A stretch of DNA of 64,000 nt, taken from assembly GCF_025420585.1 (NCBI RefSeq), contig NZ_JAOEGB010000012.1, forward strand, positions 172,869 to 236,868. The letters are read 5' to 3'. The translations under genes and the position numbers were made by a program. Below are positions 33,192 to 41,671 of this stretch, piece by piece. Below the pieces are notes generated by a model. The model was not told where the DNA came from, searched no databases, and saw nothing but the letters and a program-made list of their open reading frames with translations. Position 1 is the stretch's first letter. Every line of letters starts with the position of its first letter. This DNA is from Planotetraspora sp. A-T 1434 (GTDB lineage: Bacteria > Actinomycetota > Actinomycetes > Streptosporangiales > Streptosporangiaceae).

Positions 33192-33892
33192 CGGGTGTCC
33201 CCCTCGATTCGGGTGTCCCGCTCGATGAGGCCGTCGCGGACGTGGACCTGACGGCGGGCGCGGGCCGCGACCTCGGGCTCGTGCGTCACCAGGACGACGG
33301 CCACGCCGCTGTCGGCGTTCAGGCGCTCCAGCAGGTTCATGACCTCATCGCCGTTCCGCGTGTCGAGGTTGCCGGTGGGCTCGTCCGCGAGGACGACCTT
33401 GGGGTCGCCCACGAGGGCGCGGGCGATCGCGACCCGCTGCTGCTCGCCGCCGGACATCTGGGACGGCCGGTGCCCGAGCCGGTGTCCCAGCCCGACCGCC
33501 TCCAGGGCCTCCCTGGCCCTCACCCGCCGTTCCGTCCCCGAGACGCCCCGGTAGACCAGCGGAAGAGCCACGTTGTCGATCGCCGACGTACGGGCCAGCA
33601 GGTGGAAGGACTGGAAGACGAAGCCGATCATCTGGTTGCGCAACTCGGCCAGCTTGGTGTCGTCCAGGGTCGAGACGTCCACGCCGCCCACCCGCAGGAT
33701 GCCGGATGTGGGCCGGTCGAGGCAGCCGAGCAGGTGCATGAGCGTCGACTTGCCCGAACCCGACGGGCCCAGGATGGCCACGAACTCCCCCTGGTCGATG
33801 CGCAGGTCGACGCCGCGCAGGGCGTCCACCGACACGCTTTCGAGGAGGTAGGAGCGCGTGAGCCCCACAGCTTCGAACGCCGGCTCACTCAC
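33188..33892 (-). CDS. MacB/LolD-type ABC transporter ATP-binding protein
   Basis: A 234-aa ATPase: Walker A LGPSGSGKSTLMHLLG (about residues 39-54), Q-loop FVFQSFHLL, signature MSGGEQQRVAIARAL, Walker B VVLADEPTGNLD, switch His in VLVTHEPEVA. It is translationally coupled to the permease downstream. It is separated from the adaptor gene by a 146-bp gap holding three dispersed repeats. Confidence 0.93.
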   Translation of the reverse strand: MSEPAFEAVGLTRSYLLESVSVDALRGVDLRIDQGEFVAILGPSGSGKSTLMHLLGCLDRPTSGILRVGGVDVSTLDDTKLAELRNQMIGFVFQSFHLLARTSAIDNVALPLVYRGVSGTERRVRAREALEAVGLGHRLGHRPSQMSGGEQQRVAIARALVGDPKVVLADEPTGNLDTRNGDEVMNLLERLNADSGVAVVLVTHEPEVAARARRQVHVRDGLIERDTRIEGDTR

Positions 33893-33915
33893 CGCACGCC
33901 ACCCCGCTTCCCCTG

Positions 33916-34031
33916 TGCATGATCACGTGCGGGCTTCGAGCAGGTCGCCGGCCCTCTTGGTGCACGTGCGCATGATCACGCAGCGAGTGGGGGCCGGTCA
34001 TTGGGCCTCCCCGGGAACCTGTGCATGATCA
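33916..34031. repeat. Three reverse copies of the TGATCATGCA element
   Basis: Cores TGCATGATCA at 33916-33925 and 34022-34031, and CGCATGATCA at 33969-33978 (one mismatch), each spaced exactly 53 bp start to start. All three read as TGATCATGCA on the minus strand, immediately downstream of the minus-strand adaptor gene that ends at 34039. The copy next to that stop has the full flank (GGGAACC on the left). Confidence 0.9.
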
Positions 34032-34038
34032 CGGCGGG

Positions 34039-35409
34039 TCATGGGAGGGGCTGGGCTTGGCGGACGGTGTCGGCGCCCTTGACGACGACCTGCTCGCCCG
34101 GTGAGACGCCGCTGAGGACCTCCACCGCGGCGTCGCCCTGCGCCCCCAGCTTGACGACCCGCCGCTCGGCCCTGCCACCGCGGACCGCCCAGACGATCGT
34201 CTCCCGCCCGCTCGTCACGATCGCCGAGGCCGGTACCGCTGTCGCGTCCGGAGACTCCCTCACGGTGAGGCGGACGACGGCGCTCATCCCGGGTTTGGGC
34301 CACGGGGCCGCACTCTGGTCGTCGTAGACCCCCTTGCCGAGCCTGAGCCGTACGGGATAGCTCACGCCCCCGGTGGCGCCTTCCTTGGGGGTGACCCCGA
34401 TGCCCGTCACCGTGGCGGCGTAGGTCGCACCGGTGACCGCGTCGAGTTCGACATGGGCGGGCGTCCCCTCTTTCACCAGCAGCACGTCGGTCTCGTCCAC
34501 GTCGGCGGAGAGGGTGAGCGTGGACACGTCGGTCACCGTGGCGATGGTGTCGCCCGCCGCCACCGGGACGCCGGTCGCGATCACGCCTCCGGACCGGCCA
34601 CTGGGTGCGGCGGCCGCCGCCCCGGCCTGGCCCGCGAGCCCCGCGGGGAGCTGGCTGAGGAGGCCGCTCAGGCCGGCCGTACCGCCACCGGAAGAGGGAC
34701 CCCCGAGCGTGACGACCCCGCCGAACGGCGCCTTGACGACGAGGCCGTCCACGGTCCGCTGGGCGGCCTTGACCGCGACCCTGGCCTGGGACCTCGACGC
34801 GGCCTGGAGGGACGACATGGAGGCCGTCAGCCCGCTCAGGCCCGCCCCGAGCCGGCCGGTCACCTGGCTGATCGACTGGTTGAGCCCGGTGACGATCTGG
34901 CTGAGCGCGCGCTGCTGGGCCCTCTGCTGGGCCTCGGCCGTGTCGACGGCGGACAGCAACTGGGCTCTGATGGCGGGATCCTTGATCTTCTTCGCCGCTC
35001 TCCTGGCCTGCGCGAAACAGCGGGCCACGTCAGGCGATCCGGGCAGCTTGAGCGGCGGAAGGCGCACGGAGGTCGCGCCGCCGCCGAGCGAGACGGGCCG
35101 GGAGGCCTGCCTGTCGGCCTTGCGGGCCTGGTCGAGCTGGTCCTTGGCCTGGGGAGAGCTGATCTTCGCGAGGATCTGGCCCTTCTCGACGGTGTCGCCG
35201 TCCTGGACGTAGAGCTTGGCGACGGTACCGGAGGCCGGAGCGGTCAGGGCGGCGGTGGCGCGGGCGCCGACCGTCGCGGGCGCCTCGACGACCTCACTGA
35301 CCGGCGCGCGGGTCACCCGCGCGAGCTGGACCTTCGCGGGTTCGGACCCGGAGCAGCCCGCGACGAGGAGGACGGCGAGGAGCGGGAGGATTCCGCCACG
35401 AAACGTCAC
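34039..35409 (-). CDS. HlyD/MacA-like membrane-fusion lipoprotein
   Basis: A 456-aa extracytoplasmic adaptor from the GTG at 35409. It has a signal peptide with a lipobox (VLLVAGC, Cys about residue 17) and lipoyl half-motifs TVGARATAALTAPASGTVAK and GDTVEKGQILAKISS. A central helical hairpin (about residues 130-235, rich in Ala/Gln/Ser) follows, then the second lipoyl half VVKAPFGGVVTLGGP and a beta-barrel domain up to VVKGADTVRQAQPLP. Partner of the downstream MacB-type ATPase and permease. No good ribosome-binding site is visible. Confidence 0.88.
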   Translation of the reverse strand: MTFRGGILPLLAVLLVAGCSGSEPAKVQLARVTRAPVSEVVEAPATVGARATAALTAPASGTVAKLYVQDGDTVEKGQILAKISSPQAKDQLDQARKADRQASRPVSLGGGATSVRLPPLKLPGSPDVARCFAQARRAAKKIKDPAIRAQLLSAVDTAEAQQRAQQRALSQIVTGLNQSISQVTGRLGAGLSGLTASMSSLQAASRSQARVAVKAAQRTVDGLVVKAPFGGVVTLGGPSSGGGTAGLSGLLSQLPAGLAGQAGAAAAAPSGRSGGVIATGVPVAAGDTIATVTDVSTLTLSADVDETDVLLVKEGTPAHVELDAVTGATYAATVTGIGVTPKEGATGGVSYPVRLRLGKGVYDDQSAAPWPKPGMSAVVRLTVRESPDATAVPASAIVTSGRETIVWAVRGGRAERRVVKLGAQGDAAVEVLSGVSPGEQVVVKGADTVRQAQPLP

Positions 35410-35444
35410 CCGGCCAATCGTAAAGGGGGGGTCACACGGTCCCC

Positions 35445-36695
35445 TCAGACGCGCCTCAGATTCCTGATGGCGGGCACACTCAGCAGGCAGACGACGCCGA
35501 TCAGGCCGACCACGAAGCCGAACATCAGGACGTGCTCGGCCCCGACCCGCGCGGCGACGGGCCCGGAGAGGGCCTGCCCGATCGGGATGCTGAGCACCGA
35601 GCCCGCGACCTCGTAGGCCGTCACCCGGTTGAGGACGTCCTGGGTGACCTGGGTCTGCACGCTGGTGGCCCACATGACCGACCAGAACGCCCAGGCCGCG
35701 CCGCTGACGGAGAACGAGGCGGCGACCACAGGGCCCGGCAGGTGGAGGGCGATGACCAGTGGCTCCAGGAAGTACAGGATCATGCCGACGGCACCCGCGG
35801 CCAGCGGCCGGGCCGGCTTGACCCACATCGCGAGCACCCCGCCAACGATCGTGCCGGCCCCGGCGGCCGACATGATCCAGCCGACGGCCGCCTTGCCGAG
35901 GGTCTCGCTGACGACCGCCACGCCGAGCGGCATGAGCGGGCCGAAGACGAGCACGCCGTAGACGGACCAGACGATGATGACTCCCCACATCCAGGTGCGC
36001 GAGCGGAACTCGTCCCAGCCCTCCCGCAGGTTGCGGAGAAAGGACGAGCCGCGGGCCAGCGTGGCCACCGGGCGCACGCGGAGCGCGAGGAGACAGACGG
36101 CGCTCACGGCGAACGTCCCGGCGTTGACGCCGTACACGACGCCGGCGCCTCCGAGGAGGATCAGCGAGCCGGACAGGGCGGGGCCGAGGAGCTGCGCCAT
36201 GGCATCGGCGACCCTGAGCGTGGCGTTCGCCCGCTGCACGTCCTGGGAGATCTGCGGCACCATGCTGCTGACGCCGGGCTGGAACATGGCCGCGGCGGCC
36301 CCGCTGAGCGCCGACAGCACGATGAGCAGCGGGAGCGCGGGCGTGCCGGTGAGGAAGGCCGCCGCGATGACCGACTGGGTGACGACGCGGACCAGGTCCG
36401 CGCCGATCATCATGCGGCGGGCGGTGAACCGGTCCGCGAAGACGCCGCCGAACAGGATGAGGCCGCCGAAGGGGGCCATCCAGGCGGCGAGGACGTAACC
36501 GACACCCGTGGCCCCGTATCCGGCCCCGAGCACGCCGAGGGAGACGGCCACGGGCAGCATGGCGTCTCCGAGGATCGAGATCGCCCGTCCGACGAAGTAG
36601 AGCGCGAAGTCACGTGTCCAGAGGGCTCCCCGCCGGGTCCGTCCCTCAACCTGTACGGCTTGCGCCACTTCGTCCCCTCTCATTTGTCCGGACAT
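35445..36695 (-). CDS. MFS transporter (EntS-like drug/siderophore exporter family)
   Basis: A 416-aa membrane protein with about 12 hydrophobic helices. It starts LWTRDFALYFVGRAISILGD, has the loop 2-3 motif GGVFADRFTARRMM and helix 5 motif SGAAAAMFQPGVSSMVPQ, typical of the MFS_3/EntS group. The start codon lies in a palindrome, TTGTCCGGACAT, and an alternative ATG follows four codons later (36683). It is separated from the adaptor gene by 35 bp on the same strand. Substrate unknown. Confidence 0.88.
   Translation of the reverse strand: MSGQMRGDEVAQAVQVEGRTRRGALWTRDFALYFVGRAISILGDAMLPVAVSLGVLGAGYGATGVGYVLAAWMAPFGGLILFGGVFADRFTARRMMIGADLVRVVTQSVIAAAFLTGTPALPLLIVLSALSGAAAAMFQPGVSSMVPQISQDVQRANATLRVADAMAQLLGPALSGSLILLGGAGVVYGVNAGTFAVSAVCLLALRVRPVATLARGSSFLRNLREGWDEFRSRTWMWGVIIVWSVYGVLVFGPLMPLGVAVVSETLGKAAVGWIMSAAGAGTIVGGVLAMWVKPARPLAAGAVGMILYFLEPLVIALHLPGPVVAASFSVSGAAWAFWSVMWATSVQTQVTQDVLNRVTAYEVAGSVLSIPIGQALSGPVAARVGAEHVLMFGFVVGLIGVVCLLSVPAIRNLRRV
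36684..36695. promoter_or_regulatory. Palindrome overlapping the MFS start codon
   Basis: TTGTCCGGACAT contains the perfect 10-bp palindrome TGTCCGGACA at 36685-36694, embracing the ATG at 36695. If translation starts at the ATG at 36683 instead, this would be an operator just in front of the gene. It is short and could be chance. Confidence 0.3.
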
Positions 36696-36730
36696 ATCAT
36701 GCCGTCACAAAGGGAGGTTTCCGAAACGGT

Positions 36731-37525
36731 TTAGCCGCAGGCGAGCTGCCGGCTGCGGTCGCGAGCGGCCTCGATGGCGTCGAGGAACGCCGCCCTGACC
36801 TTGTGGCGCTCCAGCTCGGCGATGGCGGAGATCGTCGTGCCGCCGGGCGAGGTCACGGCCTCCCGCAGGATCACAGGGTGCTCCCCTGAGTCCCGCAGCA
36901 TGATCGCCGCGCCGACGATCGACTGGGTCACCATGTCGAGCGCGGCGGCGCGGGGCATGCCGAGCAGGATCCCCGCGTCGACCATGGCCTCGACGAGGTA
37001 GAAGAAGTAGGCCGGGCCGCTGCCGGACAGCGCGGTCGCGGCGTCCTGCTGGGACTCGGGGATGCGCAGGACCTTTCCGACCGGGCTCAGCAGGTCCTCG
37101 GTGCGCTTCAGGTGTTCCTCCGAGGCGTGCGCCCCCGCCGAGATGACGCTCATGGCCTCGTCGACGATCACCGGGGTGTTCGACATGACCCGGACCACCG
37201 GAACGTCGTCGCCCAGCCGCGACTCGACGAACGCCGTCGTGATGCCCGCCGCCACGGAGATGACGAGCCGGCCGGCCGGGACGTACGGCGCGATCTCGGC
37301 CAGCAGGCCTGCCATGTCCTGCGGCTTCACCGCGAGGATGAGGGTGTCTGCGCCCTTGGCCGCCTCGGCGTTGCCGGCGACGCGCACGCCGTACCTCTCG
37401 CGGAGCGCCTCGGCCCGCTCGGGACGCCGGGCGGTCGCCATGATCTCGCTCGGGCGGAGCCCGGCGCGCACCAGCCCGGACAGCAGGGCCTCGCCCATCT
37501 TTCCGGTTCCCAAAATCGCGATCAT
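36731..37525 (-). CDS. proC: Pyrroline-5-carboxylate reductase
   Basis: A 264-aa NADPH enzyme making L-proline. N-terminal Rossmann motif AILGTGKMGEALLSGLVRAG, LILAVKPQDM, VRVMSNTPVIVDEAMSVI, and the C-terminal dimer-domain signature ALSGSGPAYFFYLVEAM ending in TSPGGTTISAI. The ATG at 37525 overlaps the proline dehydrogenase stop (ATGA), and AGGAG lies in the last codons of that gene. Confidence 0.96.
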   Translation of the reverse strand: MIAILGTGKMGEALLSGLVRAGLRPSEIMATARRPERAEALRERYGVRVAGNAEAAKGADTLILAVKPQDMAGLLAEIAPYVPAGRLVISVAAGITTAFVESRLGDDVPVVRVMSNTPVIVDEAMSVISAGAHASEEHLKRTEDLLSPVGKVLRIPESQQDAATALSGSGPAYFFYLVEAMVDAGILLGMPRAAALDMVTQSIVGAAIMLRDSGEHPVILREAVTSPGGTTISAIAELERHKVRAAFLDAIEAARDRSRQLACG

Positions 37526-38256
37526 GTCACTCCTACATACACTCGGACCTGGGCGCCCCGCTCCGCGAGCCTCCGCCGCTCGGCGGGGCGCACGCCGTAC
37601 GGGATCTGGAACTCGAAGCCGTCGGGCTCGCGGTCGTTCAGGGCGGCCAGCGCGAAGGCGACGTCGATGAGCCGCCGGTCGTGCGTGGCGATCACCGGGT
37701 GTCCGGGACCGGCCAGCAGGATCTTGAGGCACCGCACGTACGACAGGTCCGCCTCGTGAGCCGTCTCATGGGCCACGGCGGGAGGAGCGTCGTAGCCGCC
37801 CTTGCGCAGCCGTACCCTAGCGGAGGCCAGGGACCGGCAGTCGTCCTCGGCGCGCCGCAGGGACGACTGGACCACGACGCCGAGCGTGGGGTGCTCGTCG
37901 CGCAGCGCCGCGTGTACGGCGAGCGTGGCGTCTGTTTCGGTGTGGTCCTCCGTGTCGAGGGTCATCGTGGCCCCGGCGTCCCTCGCGGCCTCACAGAGCC
38001 GCCCGACGCTCTCGCGGTCGAGCTTCCGGGGCCTCACCGTCAGGTCCGCCCCCCGCGCGAGCCCCCGCCGGGCGAGGGCGTCGAGCAGCGTGAGGAAGTC
38101 CTCCTCGTCGTTCTCCCCGAGATGACCGACACTCACCGGAAAACCGTCGGCCGCGAGGCCGGCCACGGCCAGGCAGGCGTCCTCGACTGTGGCTCCCACG
38201 TCTCCCGCCACGCGCCGCGCCGGCCAACGCCACGCGGCATCCAGAATCGCACGCAT
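37522..38256 (-). CDS. Proline dehydrogenase family protein, C-terminally short
   Basis: A 244-aa flavin barrel protein. It shows VSVGHLGENDEEDF, MTLDTEDHTETDATL, VVVQSSLRRAEDDC (QAYLRR-like), VRLRKGGYDAP (for RLVKGAY), VIATHDRRLIDVA and FEFQIPYGVRPAERRRLAERG, all PRODH signatures. It stops at VRVYVGVT, so the last helix (with the paired Arg that bind the proline carboxylate in known enzymes) is absent. GGAGG-type purines precede the ATG at 38256. It overlaps proC by 4 bp, pairing an oxidising and a reducing enzyme of the same cycle. Confidence 0.8.
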   Translation of the reverse strand: MRAILDAAWRWPARRVAGDVGATVEDACLAVAGLAADGFPVSVGHLGENDEEDFLTLLDALARRGLARGADLTVRPRKLDRESVGRLCEAARDAGATMTLDTEDHTETDATLAVHAALRDEHPTLGVVVQSSLRRAEDDCRSLASARVRLRKGGYDAPPAVAHETAHEADLSYVRCLKILLAGPGHPVIATHDRRLIDVAFALAALNDREPDGFEFQIPYGVRPAERRRLAERGAQVRVYVGVT

Positions 38257-38435
38257 CACTCCACCACCTCCTGGATCCCAGCCTAAGAGTCCGTGGGCGC
38301 CGATCACCGGAGCGCGGCCTTCATGTTGCGGTTTCACAACCTCCCGCGACAAACGTCGCCTTTATCCGCATGATCTACCGGATGGTGTCATAAGTCGGTT
38401 CCAACGCCGGAACCGCTGGCGTCGAAGGGGTATAC

Positions 38436-39992
38436 GTGAAGAAGATCCTTATAGCGCTGGCCACCGCCGGCCTGGGTCTGAGTGGAGCTCTGGTCGCGGG
38501 ACCCGCGACAGCCAGTGCTCCGCAGGCTCCCGATTACACGCCGCCCGCTCCCCAGTGGGCACAGTGCGACGGCCTGCCCGCGGGGATCGAGTGCGCGCTG
38601 GTCGAGGTCCCGCTCGACCACGACCGGCCGTCGGGCAAGAAGATCAAGATCGCGGTGTCGCGCAAGAAGGCCACGGACACGGCCCACTACCAGGGCGCCA
38701 TGCTGTTCAACCCGGGCGGTCCCGGAGGCAGCGGCCTGGCCTATCCCGCGGTGATGGAGGCCCGGCTCGGCTCCGCCCTGGCCGCGCAGTACGACCTGGT
38801 CGGCTTCGACCCGCGCGGCGTCGGCTCCAGCGAGCCCGCGCTCCGCTGCGACCCGCACTTCTTCGACCCGGTGCGGCCCGACTACGTCCCGGCGAACCGG
38901 GCCGAGGAGGCGACCTGGGTGAAGAAGGTCCGGGCCTACTCCAAGGCCTGCGACGACACCTACGGTGACCTGCTCCAGCACATGACCACGGTCGACGCGG
39001 CCAAGGACATCGACCTGATCCGCAAGGCCCTCGGGCAGAACCAGATCAGCTACGTGGGCTACTCCTACGGCACCTACCTGGGCGCGACCTACGCGACCCT
39101 CTTCCCGGCCAGGCTCCACCGCCTGGTGCTGGACAGCATCGTCAACCCCGACCGGGTGTGGTACGACGCCAACCTCGACCAGAACCACGCCTTCGAGGTC
39201 CGCGCGAAGGACTTCTTCGCGTGGATCGCCAAGTACGACGCCACCTACCACCTCGGCACGGCCGGCGCCGACGTGGAGAAGGCCTTCTACGCGGCCCGCG
39301 CCAAGCTGAAGGCGACCCCCGCCGAGGGCACGGTCGGCCCGGACGAGCTCGACGACACCTACCTGGCGGGCGGCTACCTCAAGAGCCGCTGGCCGCGCCT
39401 CGCCAACGCGCTGTCCAAGTACGTCACGGCGAACGACACCGCTCCGCTGATCCAGGCGTTCGGCCTGTACGGCGACTACGCCAGCGACGACAACACCTTC
39501 GCGGTCTACTCGGCGGTGGAGTGCTCCGACGTCCGCTGGCCGCGCAACTGGGCCAAGTGGCACCACGACTGGTGGCAGTCCTACCAGACCGCTCCGTTCC
39601 TGACCTGGGGCAACGCCTGGTTCAACGCGCAGTGCGCCTCGTGGCCGGTCCGTGCCCAGAACGAGCAGCGCATCAGCGGCCGGTGGGTCAAGGACGCGCT
39701 GTTCTTCCAGGACACCAAGGACGCCGCCACGCCGTACCAGGGCGGCGTCGAGATGCACAAGCTGTTCCCGGCCTCGCGCCTGGTGGTCATGGACGGCGGC
39801 GGCAACCACGGCCTCACCGGTCGCGGGAACGCCTGCATCGACGACATCTGGAAGGCGTACCTGACCGACGGCACGCTGCCCGCGAGCCTGCCCGGTCCCG
39901 ACGTCCACTGCGCGCCGTTCGCGGACCCGGTCCCGCCGGCGGCGGCCGCGCGTGCGGCGGCCCAGGACGACTGGGTGCCCGGCGAGCGCTGA
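38436..39992 (+). CDS. Secreted alpha/beta-hydrolase (TAP-like tripeptidyl aminopeptidase)
   Basis: A 518-aa exported serine hydrolase. The signal peptide covers residues 1-27 (LIALATAGLGLSGALVAGPATASA). It has the oxyanion region LFNPGGPGGSGLA, nucleophile elbow YVGYSYGTYLGATYA (Ser about residue 207), and a TAP C-terminal domain with the late Asp/His region FFQDTKDAATPYQGG and MDGGGNHGLTGRGNACID. This is the Streptomyces TAP/SlpD-type family that removes N-terminal tripeptides. It is monocistronic, followed by repeats and a strong terminator. Confidence 0.9.
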   Translation: MKKILIALATAGLGLSGALVAGPATASAPQAPDYTPPAPQWAQCDGLPAGIECALVEVPLDHDRPSGKKIKIAVSRKKATDTAHYQGAMLFNPGGPGGSGLAYPAVMEARLGSALAAQYDLVGFDPRGVGSSEPALRCDPHFFDPVRPDYVPANRAEEATWVKKVRAYSKACDDTYGDLLQHMTTVDAAKDIDLIRKALGQNQISYVGYSYGTYLGATYATLFPARLHRLVLDSIVNPDRVWYDANLDQNHAFEVRAKDFFAWIAKYDATYHLGTAGADVEKAFYAARAKLKATPAEGTVGPDELDDTYLAGGYLKSRWPRLANALSKYVTANDTAPLIQAFGLYGDYASDDNTFAVYSAVECSDVRWPRNWAKWHHDWWQSYQTAPFLTWGNAWFNAQCASWPVRAQNEQRISGRWVKDALFFQDTKDAATPYQGGVEMHKLFPASRLVVMDGGGNHGLTGRGNACIDDIWKAYLTDGTLPASLPGPDVHCAPFADPVPPAAAARAAAQDDWVPGER

Positions 39993-40026
39993 CGCCCCTC
40001 CCCCGGGGGGCCCCGAGCCCCCGGCG

Positions 40027-40089
40027 TGATCATGCACAGCTTCCCGGGCTTACCTGGTGACCAGCGCACCAGCCGTACGTGATCATGCA
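40027..40089. repeat. Two forward copies of the TGATCATGCA element
   Basis: Cores at 40027-40036 and 40080-40089, spaced exactly 53 bp. Both are in the orientation of the plus-strand peptidase gene that ends at 39992. The first has the flank CAGCTTCCCG. They lie between that gene and the bidirectional terminator at 40100. Confidence 0.9.
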
Positions 40090-40099
40090 TGACCCCCAC

Positions 40100-40131
40100 G
40101 AGCCCCTGACCTCCGGGTCAGGGGCTCTTTC
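40100..40131. terminator. Strong bidirectional terminator
   Basis: GAGCCCCTGACC (40100-40111), loop TCCG, GGTCAGGGGCTC (40116-40127): a perfect 12-bp stem followed by TTTCT on the plus strand. It lies between the convergent peptidase (+) and ABC permease (-) genes. Confidence 0.9.
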
Positions 40132-40134
40132 TCG

Positions 40135-40869
40135 TCATGGAGTGCGGCGGCGCAGGGTGGCCGCGCCCAGTACGAGCGCCAGCAGGGCGGATCCCGCGAC
40201 GACGACCACGTCGCGCCAGAAGTCCCCGCCCAGGTCGCCGCCCATGACCGCGTCCTTCATCGCCTCAATGGCGTACGACATCGGCAGCACGTTGGAGACC
40301 CACTCCAGGACCGGCGCCATCTGGTCGCGCGGCACGAGGATCCCGCCGAGGAGGAGCTGGGGGATCATGACCAGCGGCATGAACTGCACAGCCTGGAACT
40401 CGGTGCGCGCGAAGGCGCTGCAGAACAGCCCGAGCGCCGTGCCCAGCAGCGCGTTGAGCAGTGCCACCAGCACCAGCGGCCACAGCGAGCCGGAGATGTC
40501 CAGGCCGAGCCAGGTGAGGGAGACGGTCAGCGCCAGCGCCACCTGGAGGCAGGCCATCACGCCGAACGCGACGCCGTACCCGAGGAGGAGGTCGAGCTTG
40601 CCCAGCGGCGTGGCCATCAGCCGCTCCAGCGTGCCGGACGTGCGCTCGCGCAGCGTGCCGATCGAGGTGACGAGGAACATCACCAGGAAGGGGAAGACGC
40701 ACAGCAGGATCGGCGCCCACTGGTCGAACGAGCGCTGGTCGTCCATCACGTAGTAGAGCAGCACGATCACCAGGGTCGGGACGAGCACCATCAGTGCGAC
40801 CGTGCGGTGGTCGTGGCGGAGCTGCGTCATGATCCGGCGCGCGGTGGCGAAGGTGATCGCGAGGTTCAT
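40135..40869 (-). CDS. ABC-2 type transporter permease
   Basis: A 244-aa membrane protein with six helices. It has the ABC-2 pattern: RTSGTLERLMATPLGKLDLL (after helix 2), and MIPQLLLGGILVPRDQMAP with VLPMSYAIEAM near the end. The start at 40869 overlaps the ATPase stop by 4 bp. With that ATPase it forms an export system of the DrrAB/antibiotic-resistance type. Confidence 0.9.
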   Translation of the reverse strand: MNLAITFATARRIMTQLRHDHRTVALMVLVPTLVIVLLYYVMDDQRSFDQWAPILLCVFPFLVMFLVTSIGTLRERTSGTLERLMATPLGKLDLLLGYGVAFGVMACLQVALALTVSLTWLGLDISGSLWPLVLVALLNALLGTALGLFCSAFARTEFQAVQFMPLVMIPQLLLGGILVPRDQMAPVLEWVSNVLPMSYAIEAMKDAVMGGDLGGDFWRDVVVVAGSALLALVLGAATLRRRTP

Positions 40870-41594
40870 GCCGCCGCCCTCTCCTCGATGAGGCGCAGGA
40901 ACGCCTCTTCCAGATCCGTGGTCCGGGTGTGCTCCCGCAGGCCGTCGGGCGTGTCGTCGGCGAATATCTCCCCGTCCCGCATCACGATCAGCCGCTGACA
41001 CCGGGCGGCCTCGTCCATCACGTGGCTGGAGACCACGAGCGTCACGCCGCGGCCGGCCAGGCTTTGGAAGAGACGCCAGAGCTCCTGGCGCAGGACGGGG
41101 TCGAGGCCGACGGTCGGCTCGTCGAGCACCACCAGCTCCGGGCTGCCGAGCAGGGCCACGGCGAGGCTCGCCCGGTTGAGCTGGCCTCCCGAGAGGGCGC
41201 CGCCGAGCTGGTCGCCCGCCCCGGCGAGGCCGACCTCCTCCAGCACCCGGTCGGCGTCTCCCCTGGGCGCGCCCAGCACGGCCGCGAAGTAGCGGAGGTT
41301 CTCCCGCACAGACAGGTCCCGGTAGACCGCCGGGTTCTGCGTGGAGTAGCCGATCTTGCGCCGCAGGGCCGGGCTCCCGGCGGGCTCCCCGAGCACGGTC
41401 ACCTCCCCGCCGGTGACGACCTGAACTCCGACGATCGACCGCATCAGCGTCGTCTTGCCGCAGCCGCTCGGGCCCAGCAGGCCCGTCACCTGGCCTCTCG
41501 GCACCTCGAACGTGAGCCCGTGCAGCACCTCGCGGCCGCCTCGGGACACCCGCAGATCCCGTACGGAGATCGCGGGGCTGGGTAAATTCATCAT
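40866..41594 (-). CDS. ABC-2 type transporter ATP-binding protein
   Basis: A 242-aa ATPase: Walker A LLGPSGCGKTTLMRS (about residues 39-53), signature LSGGQLNRASLAVALL, Walker B LVVLDEPTVGLDP, switch His in VVSSHVMDEA. It has the C-terminal tail typical of DrrA-like exporters (TTDLEEAFLRLIEE). Divergent from two small secreted-protein genes. Substrate unknown. Confidence 0.93.
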   Translation of the reverse strand: MMNLPSPAISVRDLRVSRGGREVLHGLTFEVPRGQVTGLLGPSGCGKTTLMRSIVGVQVVTGGEVTVLGEPAGSPALRRKIGYSTQNPAVYRDLSVRENLRYFAAVLGAPRGDADRVLEEVGLAGAGDQLGGALSGGQLNRASLAVALLGSPELVVLDEPTVGLDPVLRQELWRLFQSLAGRGVTLVVSSHVMDEAARCQRLIVMRDGEIFADDTPDGLREHTRTTDLEEAFLRLIEERAAA

Positions 41595-41671
41595 GCGTTG
41601 AATTTAATCCTCCGGCATGCCGGCGTCAACAGGTCGCTGAACCGCGCGGGCGGCCCATCCGTCAAAGGGGT

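Noticed and set aside
38320..38339. Possible third Rex operator upstream of the proline dehydrogenase gene (TTCATGTTGCGGTTTCACAA)
   Set aside because: Only the TTTCACAA half matches; the other half has no similarity to TTGTGAA.
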